A program made the translations under genes and the position numbers. Below the pieces are notes generated by a model that made no database searches, was not told the DNA's origin, and worked only from the letters and a program-made list of their open reading frames with translations. 64,000 nt of DNA from the NCBI GenBank assembly GCA_029783825.1, contig JAREIK010002645.1, positions 806,001-870,000 of the forward strand. The letters run 5' to 3'. The DNA is from Sapria himalayana. Taxonomy: Eukaryota > Streptophyta > Magnoliopsida > Malpighiales > Rafflesiaceae. Positions 1 through 12,833 of the stretch are shown in pieces (position 1 is the first letter of the stretch; each line of letters starts with the position of its first letter).

Positions 1-205
1 ATAGTCCTGATATTATTGATCACCTGAGAAATTTTTGTATTTTATGTATTTGTTGGAGGTCATGCCTTGATGTGATAACAAATATATTTATCTAAAGCTG
101 GTAGGTCTCTGGTTTGAGACTCATTAGATATAGCATCTTTGAATTTAATGGGTAAGAATGTCAATATGCTAATCTCTCTCATACACTCTGCTAAAGTGGA
201 ATCCT
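1..205 (+). repeat. Composite 5S/tRNA-like retroposon copy, 5' truncated by window edge
   Basis: Bases 1-45 match the 3' part of the 5S-like head seen in the copies near 34.5, 47.5 and 57.0 kb (CACCTGAGAAATTTTTGT corresponds to 5S CACCTCCTGGGAAGTCCTCGT-type sequence). After a short linker comes GGAGGTCATGCCTTGATG, then GGTAGGTCTCTGGTTTGAGA with a pol III B-box-like core, and then the tail with GGGTAAGAATGTCAATATGC. This is the only copy on the plus strand; the others lie on the minus strand. The sequence order is seen directly. The retroposon nature is inferred. Confidence 0.6.
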
Positions 206-1271
206 TATGTATTTGTGTACGATCTCCATCTCCTTCATATTTGCATCATTTAAAATTTGCATATTAATGTTGCTAATTTTGATAACATCTTGCATGTTCT
301 GTAAGATAAAAAAATAGAAATCAATTAGAACTACCTGCCTCGCCATGTTTGTATCAAATGATAATTAATAATTAAACATCTTTTGTCTTACCACTAGAAA
401 TTTCTTTTTGGCAGGCTGCCTATTATCCCTTCACCTAATTTTTATGTTCGAACTCCAATTTTTCCCCACCAATATCTTGATCATTGCATCCTTTAATAAT
501 GACTATCTCTTTCTTTAACAAAATGGTTGCCACAATCATTTTCTTAAAATATCTAATATTGATTTAACTATTTTAATAAAATGGAAGAGTAAGCCAAGAT
601 GGGCCATGCCATGAATCATGGCTCATGCCACTCTAGGTCGCTATGCCATGCAGCCACAAGGGCATGATGGATCATCCCCTTGGGTTCAACATGATTCATG
701 ACTTAATTTTAATCACTACTAGAGATTGATGAGTCTGAATTTTATATTAGAACTTGAGCACACTCTAGCAAATAATCTACTCAAGGAGGACTAATTTACT
801 ACCCTAAGGTTATTTTCATTTCACTGATAGACAAATATAGAAATATGATAATTGGAGAATGAATATAACTCGAGAACATTATCTATATTGAGAGGAATAA
901 TTTTTAATTAATAAGATTATCTTATTTTTTATTAATAGATAAACATAAATATATGATAATGTAAGTGATGATGAATATAATGATTTTGCATGTTTGAATC
1001 ACAAATAGTATATTTAGTTCATTATTATTATTTATAATAATAGTGTATGATTATATAAATATTAAGAATTCCAAAATTAAATATGCATTGAGTATAACTT
1101 TCACTGCTATTGTTATTTATCTTTCATTTTTGTTATGCATAATTTTATACAATTATTCATAATTTATAATTCTAGTTTTTTTATGATATTTTGCTCTTGC
1201 ATTAATAATATTGATATTTGTGAAAAAATAATATTTTATATTGATTTTATTGAAATTTCAAATAGTATATG

Positions 1272-1302
<31 letters not shown>

Positions 1303-2488
1303 TATGACTAATAAATATTTATTAAAAATATTTATATCATTTAAACAAAAATAATTTCAAAAAATGGTTTTCTTGTGTATGCATCCTATCCTATTATGGT
1401 TGTAAGTGATATTTATAAGCCTAAGGGGGTGGTGGTGAGATATAATGTTTAGATATATCATTATTTAGAAAATAAAAAATTTCATTCTTCCAAAATTCAT
1501 GATGTGTAGATCCCCATAGGACTCGAGAAGAGAATATTCTTGGAAAATTTCTCTGGATCATCACAAGGAGATTAATCCTTAAAAATAAATTCATTTTAAA
1601 GCAAGTCGTGTCAGCCCAAATAATATAATGTCTTATTAAATAAGATTAACACTTATATTGTTCTTGGTTGTACCGATGTCCCATATCTTTTTTTAATCTC
1701 TTAGCTAGCGTATAATGCTTGTACCGCATGGGATCTGAGAGAGGCATATCTCAATCATCGAATATTTGAGATAATTAAAAATATATATTTTTCTCCAAAT
1801 TGGCATATGATTTAAATAAGTAAAAAAAATTAAATTCAATCGACTAGATATTTTGTGATCATAGCTTATATGCCCTAAAAATATTAAAGAATATTCCTAT
1901 ATAATATGAATATTATAGTTATCTTAATTAAATATTTATTTGTATTTTTAATGATTCTATATTGAGATGATATTTTTTTTAAAATCTTTTTTTCATCCTC
2001 TTCTTAATTTTTTCTTACCAACTCCAGGATAGATGCATGCGATAAACTTTCATATTGGTCAATTGTCTCAGTTGTGATCGCGAATAAATACATTTAATTT
2101 TTGAAGTTCTTGTGAGATTCAGTATACTATTGATGATTTATCATTCATCGCTCCTCATTGTATGAAGAAAACTCCATAGGGTGAACCCTAAGCTATTATT
2201 GTTCCTTATAGTCTAAATGTTACTTCCACCCTACGTTTGCTAGACATTTTTTGTCTGAGCATTTGTGTGTGTGTGCGCGTGTGTGTTTTGACATGAATAT
2301 TTTAAAACACTTGTATGTTCTTGTTCACACAAGCAGTTTGAAACCACTACAAGATTGCATGAATGAGGATGATTTTGATTTTCATGTCAGTATGTTTTTT
2401 GTGAGATTGGGCTAGCTGAATGACGATTATGAAAGTTGAGTTTTCTGTATAAACGCTGTTCTGGTGAAGTATTTTGATAAATTTTCAG
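206..2488. other. AT-rich non-coding stretch upstream of first visible ASCC2-like exon
   Basis: Probably intronic, since the ASCC2-like exon that follows is internal. I see no exon here. It contains a worn GC-richer patch at about 596-700 (repeated GCCATGCC-type words, likely an eroded hAT end), an (AT)n microsatellite at about 1272-1299, and a short GTGTGTGTGCGCGTGTGTG patch near 2264-2286. Confidence 0.5.
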
Positions 2489-5400
2489 GTGGTGGACTTC
2501 ATTAATGATGCAGTTTCGTCCATGGATGCATTTATTGCTTTCTACAGACCTGCAGCTTTCTACTTCTCATGCCGCGTCCAAACTAGGTGCCTTCCATTTT
2601 TCTGTCTCCAAAACAAGAAAATCCTCTGCATTATTATTAGATGCACAACATAATCTGCTGAATGCTCGATAAGATATACTCATTGTTCACATTATCTTTT
2701 TTCAAAGTGGCAAAAAGATTTCATTAAATTACACAACACTTTCATAGCAACAACTGTCTTGGAAGAGTTCTTGTATTTGTAAGTTTTCATAGGATCCTTT
2801 TAGGTGGTTGATCTAATGTTCGATACTCATCAGACACATCTTCTCCGACTTTCAGATATAAAAATAAGATAATCGAAAAATTAATCTTTCATAGTTTTAG
2901 GGTCCGTTTGATAAAACTGAAAAAATTAAGTGCTGAAAAATTAAGGCTGAATTTTATAAGTATTGAATTTGTATTGAAAAATAATGTGATAAATTATTGT
3001 TAATTGAATTCTGAATATAAATATATTGTTTGATAACTGTAGATTCTGAATTCTGAACATAATATTTTTTACATATTTATCATTATTATTATTATATTAT
3101 ATATTATTCAATATAAATAGAATTTTTAATAAAATTTTTCTCTCACTATAATTATTAATTATTAAAAAAAAATTCTTAAAAACATATCCATAAATAAATT
3201 ATACATTTAAAAATGAAATAAAAATATTTAAATAATAACCAATAAAATTTAAACTCTTTAAATCTACCTAAATTTTTAATATAAAAATAAAAATTAATGA
3301 ACAACTAGTTGATTTACTATCTTCTCTCTTAAATTAATCATGAAAGAGCATTAGTGTTATGGTTTGTGGTGGTGGAGAAAGGAGGAGTTAACGACAGATT
3401 TACAAACTGAACTATAGCGTAAATGAGAAAAATAAAAAAAAAAATAAAAAAAAAAGACAATGGTAATTTTTAAAAAAAATTGTGTTTTCATCCTTCAACA
3501 TTAAGTATGTCTCTATCTACTTAATATTTTTAATGAATTTTCACTTAAAATTTTAAAATTTTAGCTCCTAATATTTTTTTATCAAACGCACTTTAAATTT
3601 AAAATTAGTGAAAATTTTTATTTTCAATGGTTTGAAGATTTTAAGTGCATTATCAAATAATTCCTTAGATCTCGTTCTTAAACATAAGTCTTGTGCACTA
3701 GATATGATCTTCAAGAAATATTATTCTTTATATTGTTCACCTTGCTTAGTGTTGAGATATAACATTAATGTAGTTGTTATACATGTTATTTTTTTCATCT
3801 TGAATGTATGTAGCCTCCATAGTGAAAATATTGGTATTTGGATTTTAAGGATATATTAGAGATAAATGAGTATATATTTTCATATTAGTACCAATCAAGG
3901 ATAAAAATGTTGGTTTTAAACGATATATTGATACTTGAATTTATGAATATTTTGGAAATATATAGGTGGATATATCAGAAATTTTGATCACTGGCTGAAA
4001 TGCATATAGTGATGAAGTTTTTCCATCATATGGTCATGAACATATATAAATGTTGTGAGTGAGCCAGATGGCTCGACAATGGCATAAACCACAAAAACCT
4101 AGACCTAACAGAGCATGGCCTTGCTATGGAAATGGCTCTGTCAACCCGCCTGAGCCAATTTGGCTAGTCCCCTAGCACGATGGATCATGCTAAGGTCATG
4201 TCATGGGGCCCCCCGTGACCAAGAATAACACTTGATGTCACATGCCGAGTCGAATGGGGTGGGCATGTGAGTTGTGCCCTTCTCACGCGACTCGCCCGTG
4301 GCCTTCATGTTGCAACGGCTATCCTAGCCGTTGCATTAGATCATAGGGATTCAATGGTTGGATAGAATCTAGTTGTTGGATTCTAACTAGTGGAAAAGTT
4401 GAAAAAAATAATCTTTTAAAAGAAAACATTGCACTAAAATTTTATATGTAAGTATAGCTAGTTGAAGTTTATTTTTCTATAAATTTTTCTATTTTTTTTC
4501 ATTCTCTTGTATTCTTATATTCAAAATTTTCTTAAGCATTTTTTTAATTTAAAATTTTACATCATTAAAATTTGAAACTATGAAATGAAAGAGTTGTGGC
4601 CCTTTGGTTGTGCTGTATAATAATTAATAATAGGGTGTAGGTGGACTATAGATTATATTATTTATTAAGTTATATGTATTTTTTTTCTTCATTTGTTGGA
4701 CTAAGTAATTCTTTTTTGTTATTTTCTTCTTTATAAACTAAAAAATTTAGGCTAGTTTTATAATTTTTTTAGCATTTAAAAATTCTAATGAAATTGATAA
4801 AAAATAAGCTTGATGAAATGTTAGATTGGAAGTTATGTGTTTCACTATTTGATTATCACAATAAAGGATATTAAGAGAAGAGAATAAATATCTGATCATC
4901 CTGAGCAAATGATACGTCCAAAGTTTCTTAAAAGTTAATTATCATCATCAATTTTAATTTTACTTCTGTATTAAATTTTAAAATAATTATTTGTCGCATA
5001 TTTTTTGAGCATATAAGATTACTTGCAAGAAAAATAAAAAATTTCATTATAAAATTTTTCTTAGTGTATTTTAGTGTTCAACTCAAATCTGAATACCTAA
5101 CCAACTAGACGTATTCATTATCTCTGAAATAAATTCAAATTCTTAGAGACTTAATTGTATCCCTTAGTTAAAAAAAATGTTTATATGCTCTTTTGTTATT
5201 AGAGTATCTAAGGAAGACACATCTCAATATCCTAAATATCAATCTGACCTATTCTAGAAAATAATTCGAGATGAACTAAATGTATCTAAAAACTTTGAGA
5301 GACAAGTTAAGTAATCTCTCTTCAGAATATAAGATTTAGAAGGATATATTCTAAGAAAGAATAAAAAATACATTCGATTAATATGGTAGATTATGGTTAA

Positions 5401-6420
5401 AATTATAATTTTTCATAAATATTTTGGAACACTCTTTTAAGGGTTATTCGAGTTGACTCAATCATATGTTAATTTTTTTTTTGCAACTTTATTATGTATG
5501 GTATGCATGCATAAGTAGTTTAGTGTATAATCTTATGATAAATATAATAAATATTGAATTAGTTTGATATTTTTTTTAATTCATTGTTACTTTTTAATTT
5601 TTTTTATATTTTTATCAATATTATAAATTTGATATACTCATAAATATGTTTAATTTTTTAATATTTTATGAAATATATGAAAAATAAAAAAAAATATGAT
5701 CTATCTCGAAAGATGTATATCAATGTATATTTTGAGTAGTTATCAACAAAAATAATTAAAAATTTAAATTTATCTCTAATTGAATGTCTATTAAGTTCTC
5801 ATATTTCTGAGCATATCAAATTTAATAATTTCCTACTGAAGTATATTGACATATAGGATAGGAAGTTCAGGTAAGTTTTCATAATTGACATGTCTTATAT
5901 TTTAGAGTCAGAATATCTTTTAGGCTAATGTAAAATATTATGAACTTGACTAGTGATGATTGATCTAACTGAAAATGCACAAGTAAAAAGTTCTAACAAA
6001 CTCAAATATTTAAAAAGACATCTCATCGTCTTAGAGAAAATATACAAGCCTTCTATTTAATCTCAAATAAAATCTTCCTCAGAATCTTCTTATTCTATCG
6101 TCTCTAGTAATTTTAAGTATTATAATGAATGAGTTCTATGATAACCATTAGATATTACTAATAGCCAATTTGTCTTAATATTATGTAAAATTATTGGCTT
6201 TCTCTTTTGATATAATATCTAATAATTATCTTTGTAGTAATAGTGTCTTTATTTTATGTTACAAAATTGTAATTTCACCAAACAAAAAAAAATCGTACCA
6301 AATTAGGATCTTTTGAGACTCTTTATTTTTGTTTTATTTATAATTATGTCAATATCCTAATTTAGGTTTTTGACCAAAATGATACTATGTGCCATCATGC
6401 TTATATATGCTATAAGCATG

Positions 6421-6453
<33 letters not shown>

Positions 6454-9400
6454 GTATGTATGTATGTACACACACACACACACACAAACACCCATATATA
6501 TATGAATGAATGGAAAACATTTGAATATTCTTTGAGTTGTTGATGAATCTTGTGAAATTTTTGAAAAGTTCAATATCTAGGATCGAAACTAGATAGAAGG
6601 ATGATACTTATGATCTATAAGTATAATTTGGATATAGAAAATTGAATAGATATAAGAAATTATTTTTTTTTATTTTGTTCATATTTTTCATATTTATATT
6701 TATTCTACATGATTTTTAATTATCAAAAGAATTTTATTGTATTTGTTAAATTTTCGTACCACATAAAAAAAATAAATATAACAATACTCATAGAATCAAA
6801 ATATAAACAACATACTTATATAATGGGTCAAAGTGGTTGGGGGTAGCTCATAGGTTGGATTGGATACCTCCATCAAATAATATAAACTAAATAAAAAAGA
6901 AAAAAAAAGTATAGTTGTAAATTACAATAATCTCCCTCAAACTAGCGCATGATTATATAAAATGTCAAGCTTGAAGGAGAGAGATATCTGATTGCTACTC
7001 TACTATTTGAATATATGTTATAGCAATGCAATTATCCTAGATACCTAATCTCATTGTATAAGTATCATATTCAAAATATCTCGTAACTAACTATTATCAT
7101 CATTATTTTTGTATATTCTGGATGTATATTTCATGTCTCTTACTTTTCTAGGAGATAATGTTATCTCTAAAATAAGTACTATCTCCGTTCCAAAATAATA
7201 GTCTGATATCGCGTAATAATTTGTTTCGAAATGATGGTCCGATATGATAAAGTAAAATTTAATTCATTTGTAAAGTCAGTTTTGCTGCATTGATGGCTTT
7301 CTGGTTACAACTGACTAGTCACGGGAAGGCTCATCGATCTAGTTATTTATTATTGTTGGCTTCTATGTAATTCTAAAATGTCAAAAAGATATCATTGAGC
7401 TTCTCCAAAGGGTACTGCCGGAAAGAATTTTTCACCGCAGCAATGAGCTCACCGATGTTCTTGCTTGTCTGCCGATGCTGAAGGGACTGGATGGCATTGA
7501 AGAAGTCAGGATGTAATTATTTATCATTGAAGTTTACTGTTTACATTTAATTTAACTAGTTTTGAGATCCAGTTAGCGGATCATGTACGTAACATAACAT
7601 GGTCAAATTATACACCAATCGAAAGCTCTCAAAATATCTTTGCAAAAAACACATTCACGAGGTTTTCCTACTATTTGGCCCTTTATTTTTAAAGAAGTGT
7701 GTGAATAGGACTATCATTTCGGAACGGAGATAGTATTAAATTTTATCATAGATTTTTTTTATAGTTTATTTTGATGCTCAATTCAAATCTAAATATATGC
7801 CTCATTTTGAGTGTCTCTGATCTCTGAAAGAGATCACAAGTCTTAGAGACTTCTTTATATATCTTAGCATGTGAAACTGTACACCAAGATGGATCTATAA
7901 AGAATAATATGCGAAATGCCTAATTATACTGACTCGATATGTTGTATCTAATCAAAGTTTAATCTTTTTGAGAGTATCAATCATATTTCTCCTCTGTGGC
8001 AAGATGATACTAATCGTGGAGCAAGTTATCTCTATGTCAATAAAATATTATTTTCTTAAACTATAATTCAATGTGTTTTTTAAGCTGGGTGATTCTTAAT
8101 TTTTGTAATTTTTTAAAATTAGAATATTATTTTCGTATATAATCATATTTATGATGATTATTTTAGACCACACAATATCTTTTATAATTTGTAAAAGAGC
8201 ACTATTACCCATGGAGCTCATTGCTTCCTTTATCTGTTAGAAGTTGGCTTTGATATCATGTTTAGAATAATTTTTAAGGCTTGGCCTTGAATTATTTCAT
8301 GAAAGGGAAGAGAGAAATAAGAGAGAAGAAATGAAAATATATTTTTATTATTGAAATACTAAAAATCATGAAAATATAACAATCATTGTACATAAAAATT
8401 TGGAATAACATACAAGCCAGGTGATTTTAAATAATGAAAAGAAGGAAAAAATAACAAAAAATTAAATGAAAACTTAACATTAATATTTTTTTGATAATAT
8501 ATCAAATAATTATTAATTTTAATATTAAATATATTTATCATATTATTAATTTAATAATACACGTTAAATTAAAATTATTATCACTCATTAGACCGTATAC
8601 GAGTTTTTATAAAATTTATAAATTCATTTAATAAACTATAATAAATTTTTTTTTTTTAAAATCAGCAGGCTTACAAAATAATTTTATAATAATATTAATT
8701 TTCTTAATATTACAATTTCGTGTTGTGTTTGTCTATTAAAATATTTTAATATATTTTATAAAAAATAAAATTAGTGAAATTATTATAACTTTATATATGA
8801 CTAGATGATATATATATATATTTTAAATTTTTTAAATATATTTTATGATGCTAATAATATATATTCTTTAAAATATATTTTTAAAATATATTCTTTAAAA
8901 TATAGAGAATTTTTTATTGTGATTGTTGTGGACATTGGTTATATATCACATATGTAGTTTTTAATTTAGTTTTCTATTAGCAAATGGAACACATCCACGT
9001 GTACACACACACACAAGTGTGTGTGTGTGTGTGTGTGTGCGCTTACGTGTGTGTGTGTGTGTGTGTGCTTACGTGTGTGTGTGTGTGTGTGCTTGCGTGT
9101 GTGCGCTTACGTGTGTGCTTGCGTGTGCTTATGTGCGTGCGTGCGTGTGCTTATGTGTGTGCGTGCGTGTGCTTACGTGTGTGTGTGTGTGTGTGTTGTG
9201 CTTACGTGTGTGCATGTGTGCGTGTGCGTGCTTGCGTGTGTGTGCGTGCTTACGTGTGCGTGCGTGTGCTTACGTGTGTGTGTGTGTGTGTGTGCTTACG
9301 TGTGTGCGTGCGTGTGCTTACGTGTGTGCGTGCGTGTGCTTACGTGTGTGCGTGCGTGCGCTTACGTGTGTGTGTGTGTGTGCTTACGTGTGTGCGTGCG

Positions 9401-11161
9401 TGTGCTTACGTGTGTGCGTGCGTGCGCTTACGTGTGTGTGTGTGTGTGTGCTTACGTGTGTGTGTGTGTGTGCTTACGTGTGTGTGTGTGTGTGTGCTTA
9501 CGTGTGTGTGTGTGTGTGCTTACGTGTGTGTGTGTGTGTGCTTACGTGTGTGTGTGTGTGTGCTTACGTGTGTGTGTGTGTGTGTAGATACATATATATG
9601 TATGTATAAGTAATGAGATGTGTATTGCCAAATATATTTGTAGCATCACTTAATAGCTTGGGTTTTCATTGCTGTAGTTATGGGAACGAAGAACTAGTGA
9701 TGACAATTGCAAGATTGCACGATGCTCTGCTTCCATCCCTGGAGCATTGGTTCCGACTGAAATTATCAGCAGATGAGGAGACGTTGTCGAAAATCACAGT
9801 TAATTTGAAGGTGCTGTCTGACAGAATGGTAGAATTTGGTTGGAAATTATTGGATTCGTGTTATCTACGAGATGAAGTTCCTGAGGATCTCCCGGGCATT
9901 CCAATCGGAACGAAGATGTTTCCGTCCCAAGTGGATGATCCTCTTGTAAGAGCAGATATCCTGATTCAAACCTTCAAGGACGTCAATGGAGTTGCGTTTC
10001 TTCGCTGCATCGACGAGACCCACCACCTGATGAACAGGCTGCAGAACTTGCAGATTTCTGGTTCGTCTTCGTCTCCTCCCTGCGTCCCATCGACGGCTAG
10101 ATTGATTGTGACCCGTGAGTGATGGTTTCCATGCTGCTCTGGCAGGGTGGATCGTAATGGATGGTGAACACGTCAGATACCTATCTGGTTTGTTGCAGGT
10201 AACAGAGGAAGAAGAAAAGCCAGTGTTTCAGACCGCGGTGGACGAAGAAGAAGCTGCCATTAAGGAGTCGAAGGTGACGGGGATAAAGGATCTCTTCCCA
10301 GATTATGGGCAAGGCTTCCTGTCCGCCTGCCTCGAAGTGTACAACCAGAACGAAGAGGAGGTCATCCAGCGAATACTCGAGGGGACGCTTCACGAGGATC
10401 TGAAACAACTCGACTCCTCGCTCGAAACATTGCCGCTGCAGTCCCGCAACTCTGCTCCCGCCGTCGCCCAGATGAAGAAGAACAAGGGAAAAGCGGTGGT
10501 GGAATCCGCGACGCCGCGTGTCAGTCGGAAAACTGATCTTGATTCCGCATCTTCCTCGGTCGCCGTTGATGGAAGGTTCGTGAGGAAGTCCGACCAGTTG
10601 TGGCCCAGTGCCAGCAGCATCCTCGACGCCAGGAACAACGGAGATGCGGAAGCCATGGCCGCCCGTTATGTTTTGCAGTGCGAATACGAAGATGAGTACG
10701 ATGATTCCTTTGATGATCTGGGCTTCATCACGCCCGAGTCTGGGCTGGAGGAACGAGATGAAGAATCAACCGATGGTGTCGGAGACGGAACAACACTAAG
10801 GGCGGATGCGGGAACCCGCTTGGGCTCAAAATCAGGAAGGCCGCGATTCTACGTGAAGGACGGAAAGAACTATAGTTACAAGGTGAAGGGAGGAGCATCG
10901 GCAGGTGTTGCAGACGCCCAGGAAGCTGCTTTAGTTTCGCAAGGACAAGAGGAACTTATATATGGTCTCGGCCCTGGTGGTAACATTCCAACAGGCTCCA
11001 TGAACAAGATGAGTGAGCATTTTGGAGAAGACGAAGTAGAGCACACAGAAAACCAGAGAGGAAGAGGAAGAGGCAGGGGGAAGGGCAGGGGGAGAGGAAG
11101 CTCTCATAACAGAAAGGCCAAAGCATTGAACAAACACACTTCAGGTTTGGCTGGCTACTAG
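2489..11161 (+). CDS. ASCC2-like CUE-domain protein, 3' part (partial, 3 exons)
   Basis: Homologue of activating signal cointegrator 1 complex subunit 2, a ubiquitin-binding partner of the ASCC3 helicase in transcription, alkylation repair and ribosome quality control (family knowledge). Exons are 2489-2586, 9678-10060 and 10146-11161, giving 498 codons plus stop. All introns are GT-AG and the phases agree (2, then 1). The first exon reads [15 protein letters not shown] and joins across a 7,091-bp intron to give [20 protein letters not shown]. The second intron is 85 bp and restores [19 protein letters not shown] domain lies at about residues 202-245 of the visible part ([10 protein letters not shown]... 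[20 protein letters not shown]). It is followed by the acidic [13 protein letters not shown] motif typical of ASCC2 (about residue 340) and a basic RG-rich tail near residue 464. The N-terminal half, roughly 350 residues by comparison with plant relatives, must lie left of the window. No frame break is seen in these exons. Confidence 0.9.
4035..4350. repeat. Worn GC-rich hAT-like terminal remnant in ASCC2-like intron
   Basis: A GC-richer island in AT-rich DNA with repeated GGCATG/CATGGC words. It includes CAACGGCTATCCTAGCCGTTG, then a GGATTCAATGGTTGGA-type stretch and a long AT run. That order resembles the left 400 bp of the better preserved hAT at 57384, which has CAGCCGTTGGATTCGACTCC followed by an AT run. 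No terminal repeat or target duplication could be found. Confidence 0.35.
6419..6500. repeat. Compound (CA)n / (TA)n / (GTAT)n microsatellite
   Basis: (CA)n runs at about 6420-6442 and 6467-6486 flank (TA)n and TATG repeats. It lies inside the 7.1 kb ASCC2-like intron. The short open frames in it are repeat artefacts. Confidence 0.9.
7179..7733. mobile_element. Stowaway/Tc1-mariner-type MITE with internal gene-like segment
   Basis: The left end CTATCTCCGTTCCAAAATAA and the reverse complement of the right end CTATCTCCGTTCCGAAATGA match over about 25 bp with two differences. Both ends are flanked by TA (7177-7178 and 7734-7735), the Tc1/mariner target. At 555 bp it is long for a Stowaway. Its centre (about 7380-7512) has an open frame reading [20 protein letters not shown] and ending [15 protein letters not shown], which looks like a captured exon. 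I do not recognise the parent gene. It sits inside the ASCC2-like intron on neutral ground. Confidence 0.75.
8225..8420 (-). mobile_element. LTR-retrotransposon remnant (primer-binding-site-like motif)
   Basis: On the minus strand ATGATATCAAAGCCAA near 8246-8262 resembles the initiator-methionine-tRNA primer site TGGTATCAGAGCC found beside plant LTRs. The adjacent TGTTTAGAATAATTTT could be the LTR edge. A purine-rich GAGGGAGATTATTG-type motif on the minus strand near 6925-6945 could belong to the same decayed element. No pol coding sequence is readable, so this is tentative. Confidence 0.35.
9003..9590. repeat. GT-rich minisatellite, (GT)n interrupted by GCTTAC
   Basis: About 590 bp of alternating purine-pyrimidine repeat, built of (GTGTGC)/(GT)n blocks of 12-20 bp separated about two dozen times by GCTTAC and followed by GTGTGTGT. 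The run has no stop in any forward frame, so three overlapping Cys/Val-rich frames are pure artefacts. It ends about 88 bp upstream of the acceptor of the second visible ASCC2-like exon. Confidence 0.95.
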
Positions 11162-11228
11162 ACTGGCTATTAGGCTGGCTATTAATATTAACGAAGTATA
11201 ATTAGTAAAAATTTAAATGCAATTTATT

Positions 11229-11234
11229 AATAAA
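11229..11234 (+). terminator. Candidate AATAAA poly(A) signal of the ASCC2-like gene
   Basis: AATAAA lies 68 bp past the stop at 11161, in an AT-rich 3' region. Plant signals are loose, so this is only a candidate. Confidence 0.4.
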
Positions 11235-12059
11235 AATTTGAGGTACAATGCAGGTAATTTTTTAAAATTTTTTTTAATGGAATTAAATGTAGATGCAATT
11301 TTTTTTACTGTGTTCTGTGTTGTAATATAATGTTATTATTTTTTTTTTCAAATTTTTTATACATAAAAAATTTTATTATGGAATTAAGCGATGATAATCT
11401 TTATTTGTTTAATGTATTTTATTTTATGAAGTGGCATAAATATTTGGGAAATTTATGTTTTGGTATCCTAAAATTAAAATAACTAATATTTGTGATTTCA
11501 ATTTTCTTGATTTAAAAATTGTCTACATCAAAATAAATAAGTATTGTAGTATTATTTCTCTTGAAAAACTTTTGTGTGCGTGTGTGTGCATATATATCAC
11601 GGTGTGTATTTATAATGATTTTGAATGAAAATATTTTTTTATGATTAAAAAGATAAATCAAACCTTGTTAGAGCATCTTCAATCATACTCAACAAAATAA
11701 TTACTCAAAATATATTTAAATATTAAATTTATTATTTTAGCTAATAATTTTTCAGAATACACTCCAACCACACTCTCTATTTTATACCTAACTTTCAATA
11801 TTTTTTAAAAATTCAAACATGTATATAAAGAGATAAAGAGAAAAAAAGGGAGAGAGAAAAAAGGGAGAGAGAAAAAAGGGAGAGAGAAAATTTAGAGAGC
11901 TCAAATGACTTTCTACATTTGTTGATCCATTTGAGTAAACTAGAAAATAGATAGTGAAATATAGAGTGGGTTGGAGAGGAATTTTTTTGTGTTTGACTAG
12001 CTAAAATAGCTAAAAGTGAAAAATAGAGAGTGAGTTGGAGATGATTTTAGACATGATAA
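11235..12059. other. AT-rich intergenic DNA
   Basis: No gene is seen. It includes a short (GAGAAAAAAGGGA)n purine tract near 11840-11890 and two imperfect copies of a motif with AAAATAGA and GAGTGGGTTGGAGA (about 11943-11974 and 12018-12042). No terminal repeats could be assigned. Confidence 0.5.
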
Positions 12060-12400
12060 GGTCCATGATAGGTCAAGTATCAAACTTGTTATGGCTCACG
12101 TGAAGCGGATTGTTACAAATAAGTTAGGAGATAAGTCTAACAAGTGCTTGTTTGTAGGATATCCTAAAGAAATAATAGGATATCAATTCTACTATCACTT
12201 GGAACAAAAAGTATTTGTTTCAAAACATAATGTCTTCTTTGAGAAAATATTTCTTCGAAGAGAAGATGGTGAAAACAAGAATAAACTTGAACCAAGTTCA
12301 AAATAAGCAAACATGAGTAGATCAATTGCATGAACATGAGGATGTCATTCATAAGGCTGAAGTAACAGCTTAACTTTCTAACTCACACAACCAAACTTAT
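12060..12400 (+). pseudogene. Ty1/copia pol fragment (integrase-RT linker region)
   Basis: A frame at 12091-12306 reads AHVKRIVTNKLGDKSNKCLF then VGYPKEIIGYQFYY and VFVSKHNVFFEKIF. This matches the stretch between integrase and reverse transcriptase in plant copia polyproteins (pattern KCxFVGYPxExxGYxFY). The rest of pol is absent. The fragment is interrupted on the right by the hAT element that starts at 12411. Confidence 0.8.
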
Positions 12401-12410
12401 CGTATATGAG

Positions 12411-12833
12411 TAGAGGTGTCAAATAGGATGTGTCGGGCCAGCTCGACCTTGCTTCCGTGCCATGCCTGGTTCTGTGGAGGTCAGCCCGACATGGGCCCGC
12501 AGCACGAGTTTGCATGGTTCGGTCTGGTCGGGCCCAACCCTAATTTAAAAAAAATTAGGGTTTGGTGGCGCGCCGCCCTCCCGCTGCGATGCTTCCTCAC
12601 TATCGAGGGTCGGTGAGTTTCGCCTGTTGGGCTCATCTTCTACCGTTGGGGAGGATCCTCGGCTCGTGCCGAGATACCATGGCAATGGGCCACGGTACTG
12701 TGCCGGGCCAGACACGGCACGGCACGGCACGGCACGAGCACTGGAAATTCCAATGCCGAGCCTGCCCAAGCACGGCCGAATCGTGCTGTGTCTCATGCTG
12801 GATCAGGCCGGCCTAGCCCGGTTGACACCTCTA
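12411..12833. mobile_element. Non-autonomous hAT element, 423 bp
   Basis: The ends are TAGAGGTGTCAAATAGG (left) and CGGTTGACACCTCTA (right), in inverted orientation. The 8-bp target duplications are TATATGAG (12403-12410) and TATATGGG (12834-12841), 7 of 8 identical. The interior is GC-rich with (GGCAC)n near 12717-12740 and encodes no transposase. The end sequence matches the larger element at 57384-60812, its likely mobiliser. Several overlapping open frames across it are GC-content artefacts. Confidence 0.85.

Noticed and set aside
8984..9613. Three overlapping forward open frames of about 190-210 codons rich in Cys, Val, Arg and Leu
   Set aside because: They are the three readings of the GT/GCTTAC minisatellite, which contains no stop in any forward frame. 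No splice context or homology supports them.
10115..10145. ATG at 10115 as start of a separate CUE-domain gene
   Set aside because: It lies in the 85-bp intron. The exon starting at 10146 joins in phase to the preceding exon and gives the continuous family sequence [15 protein letters not shown].
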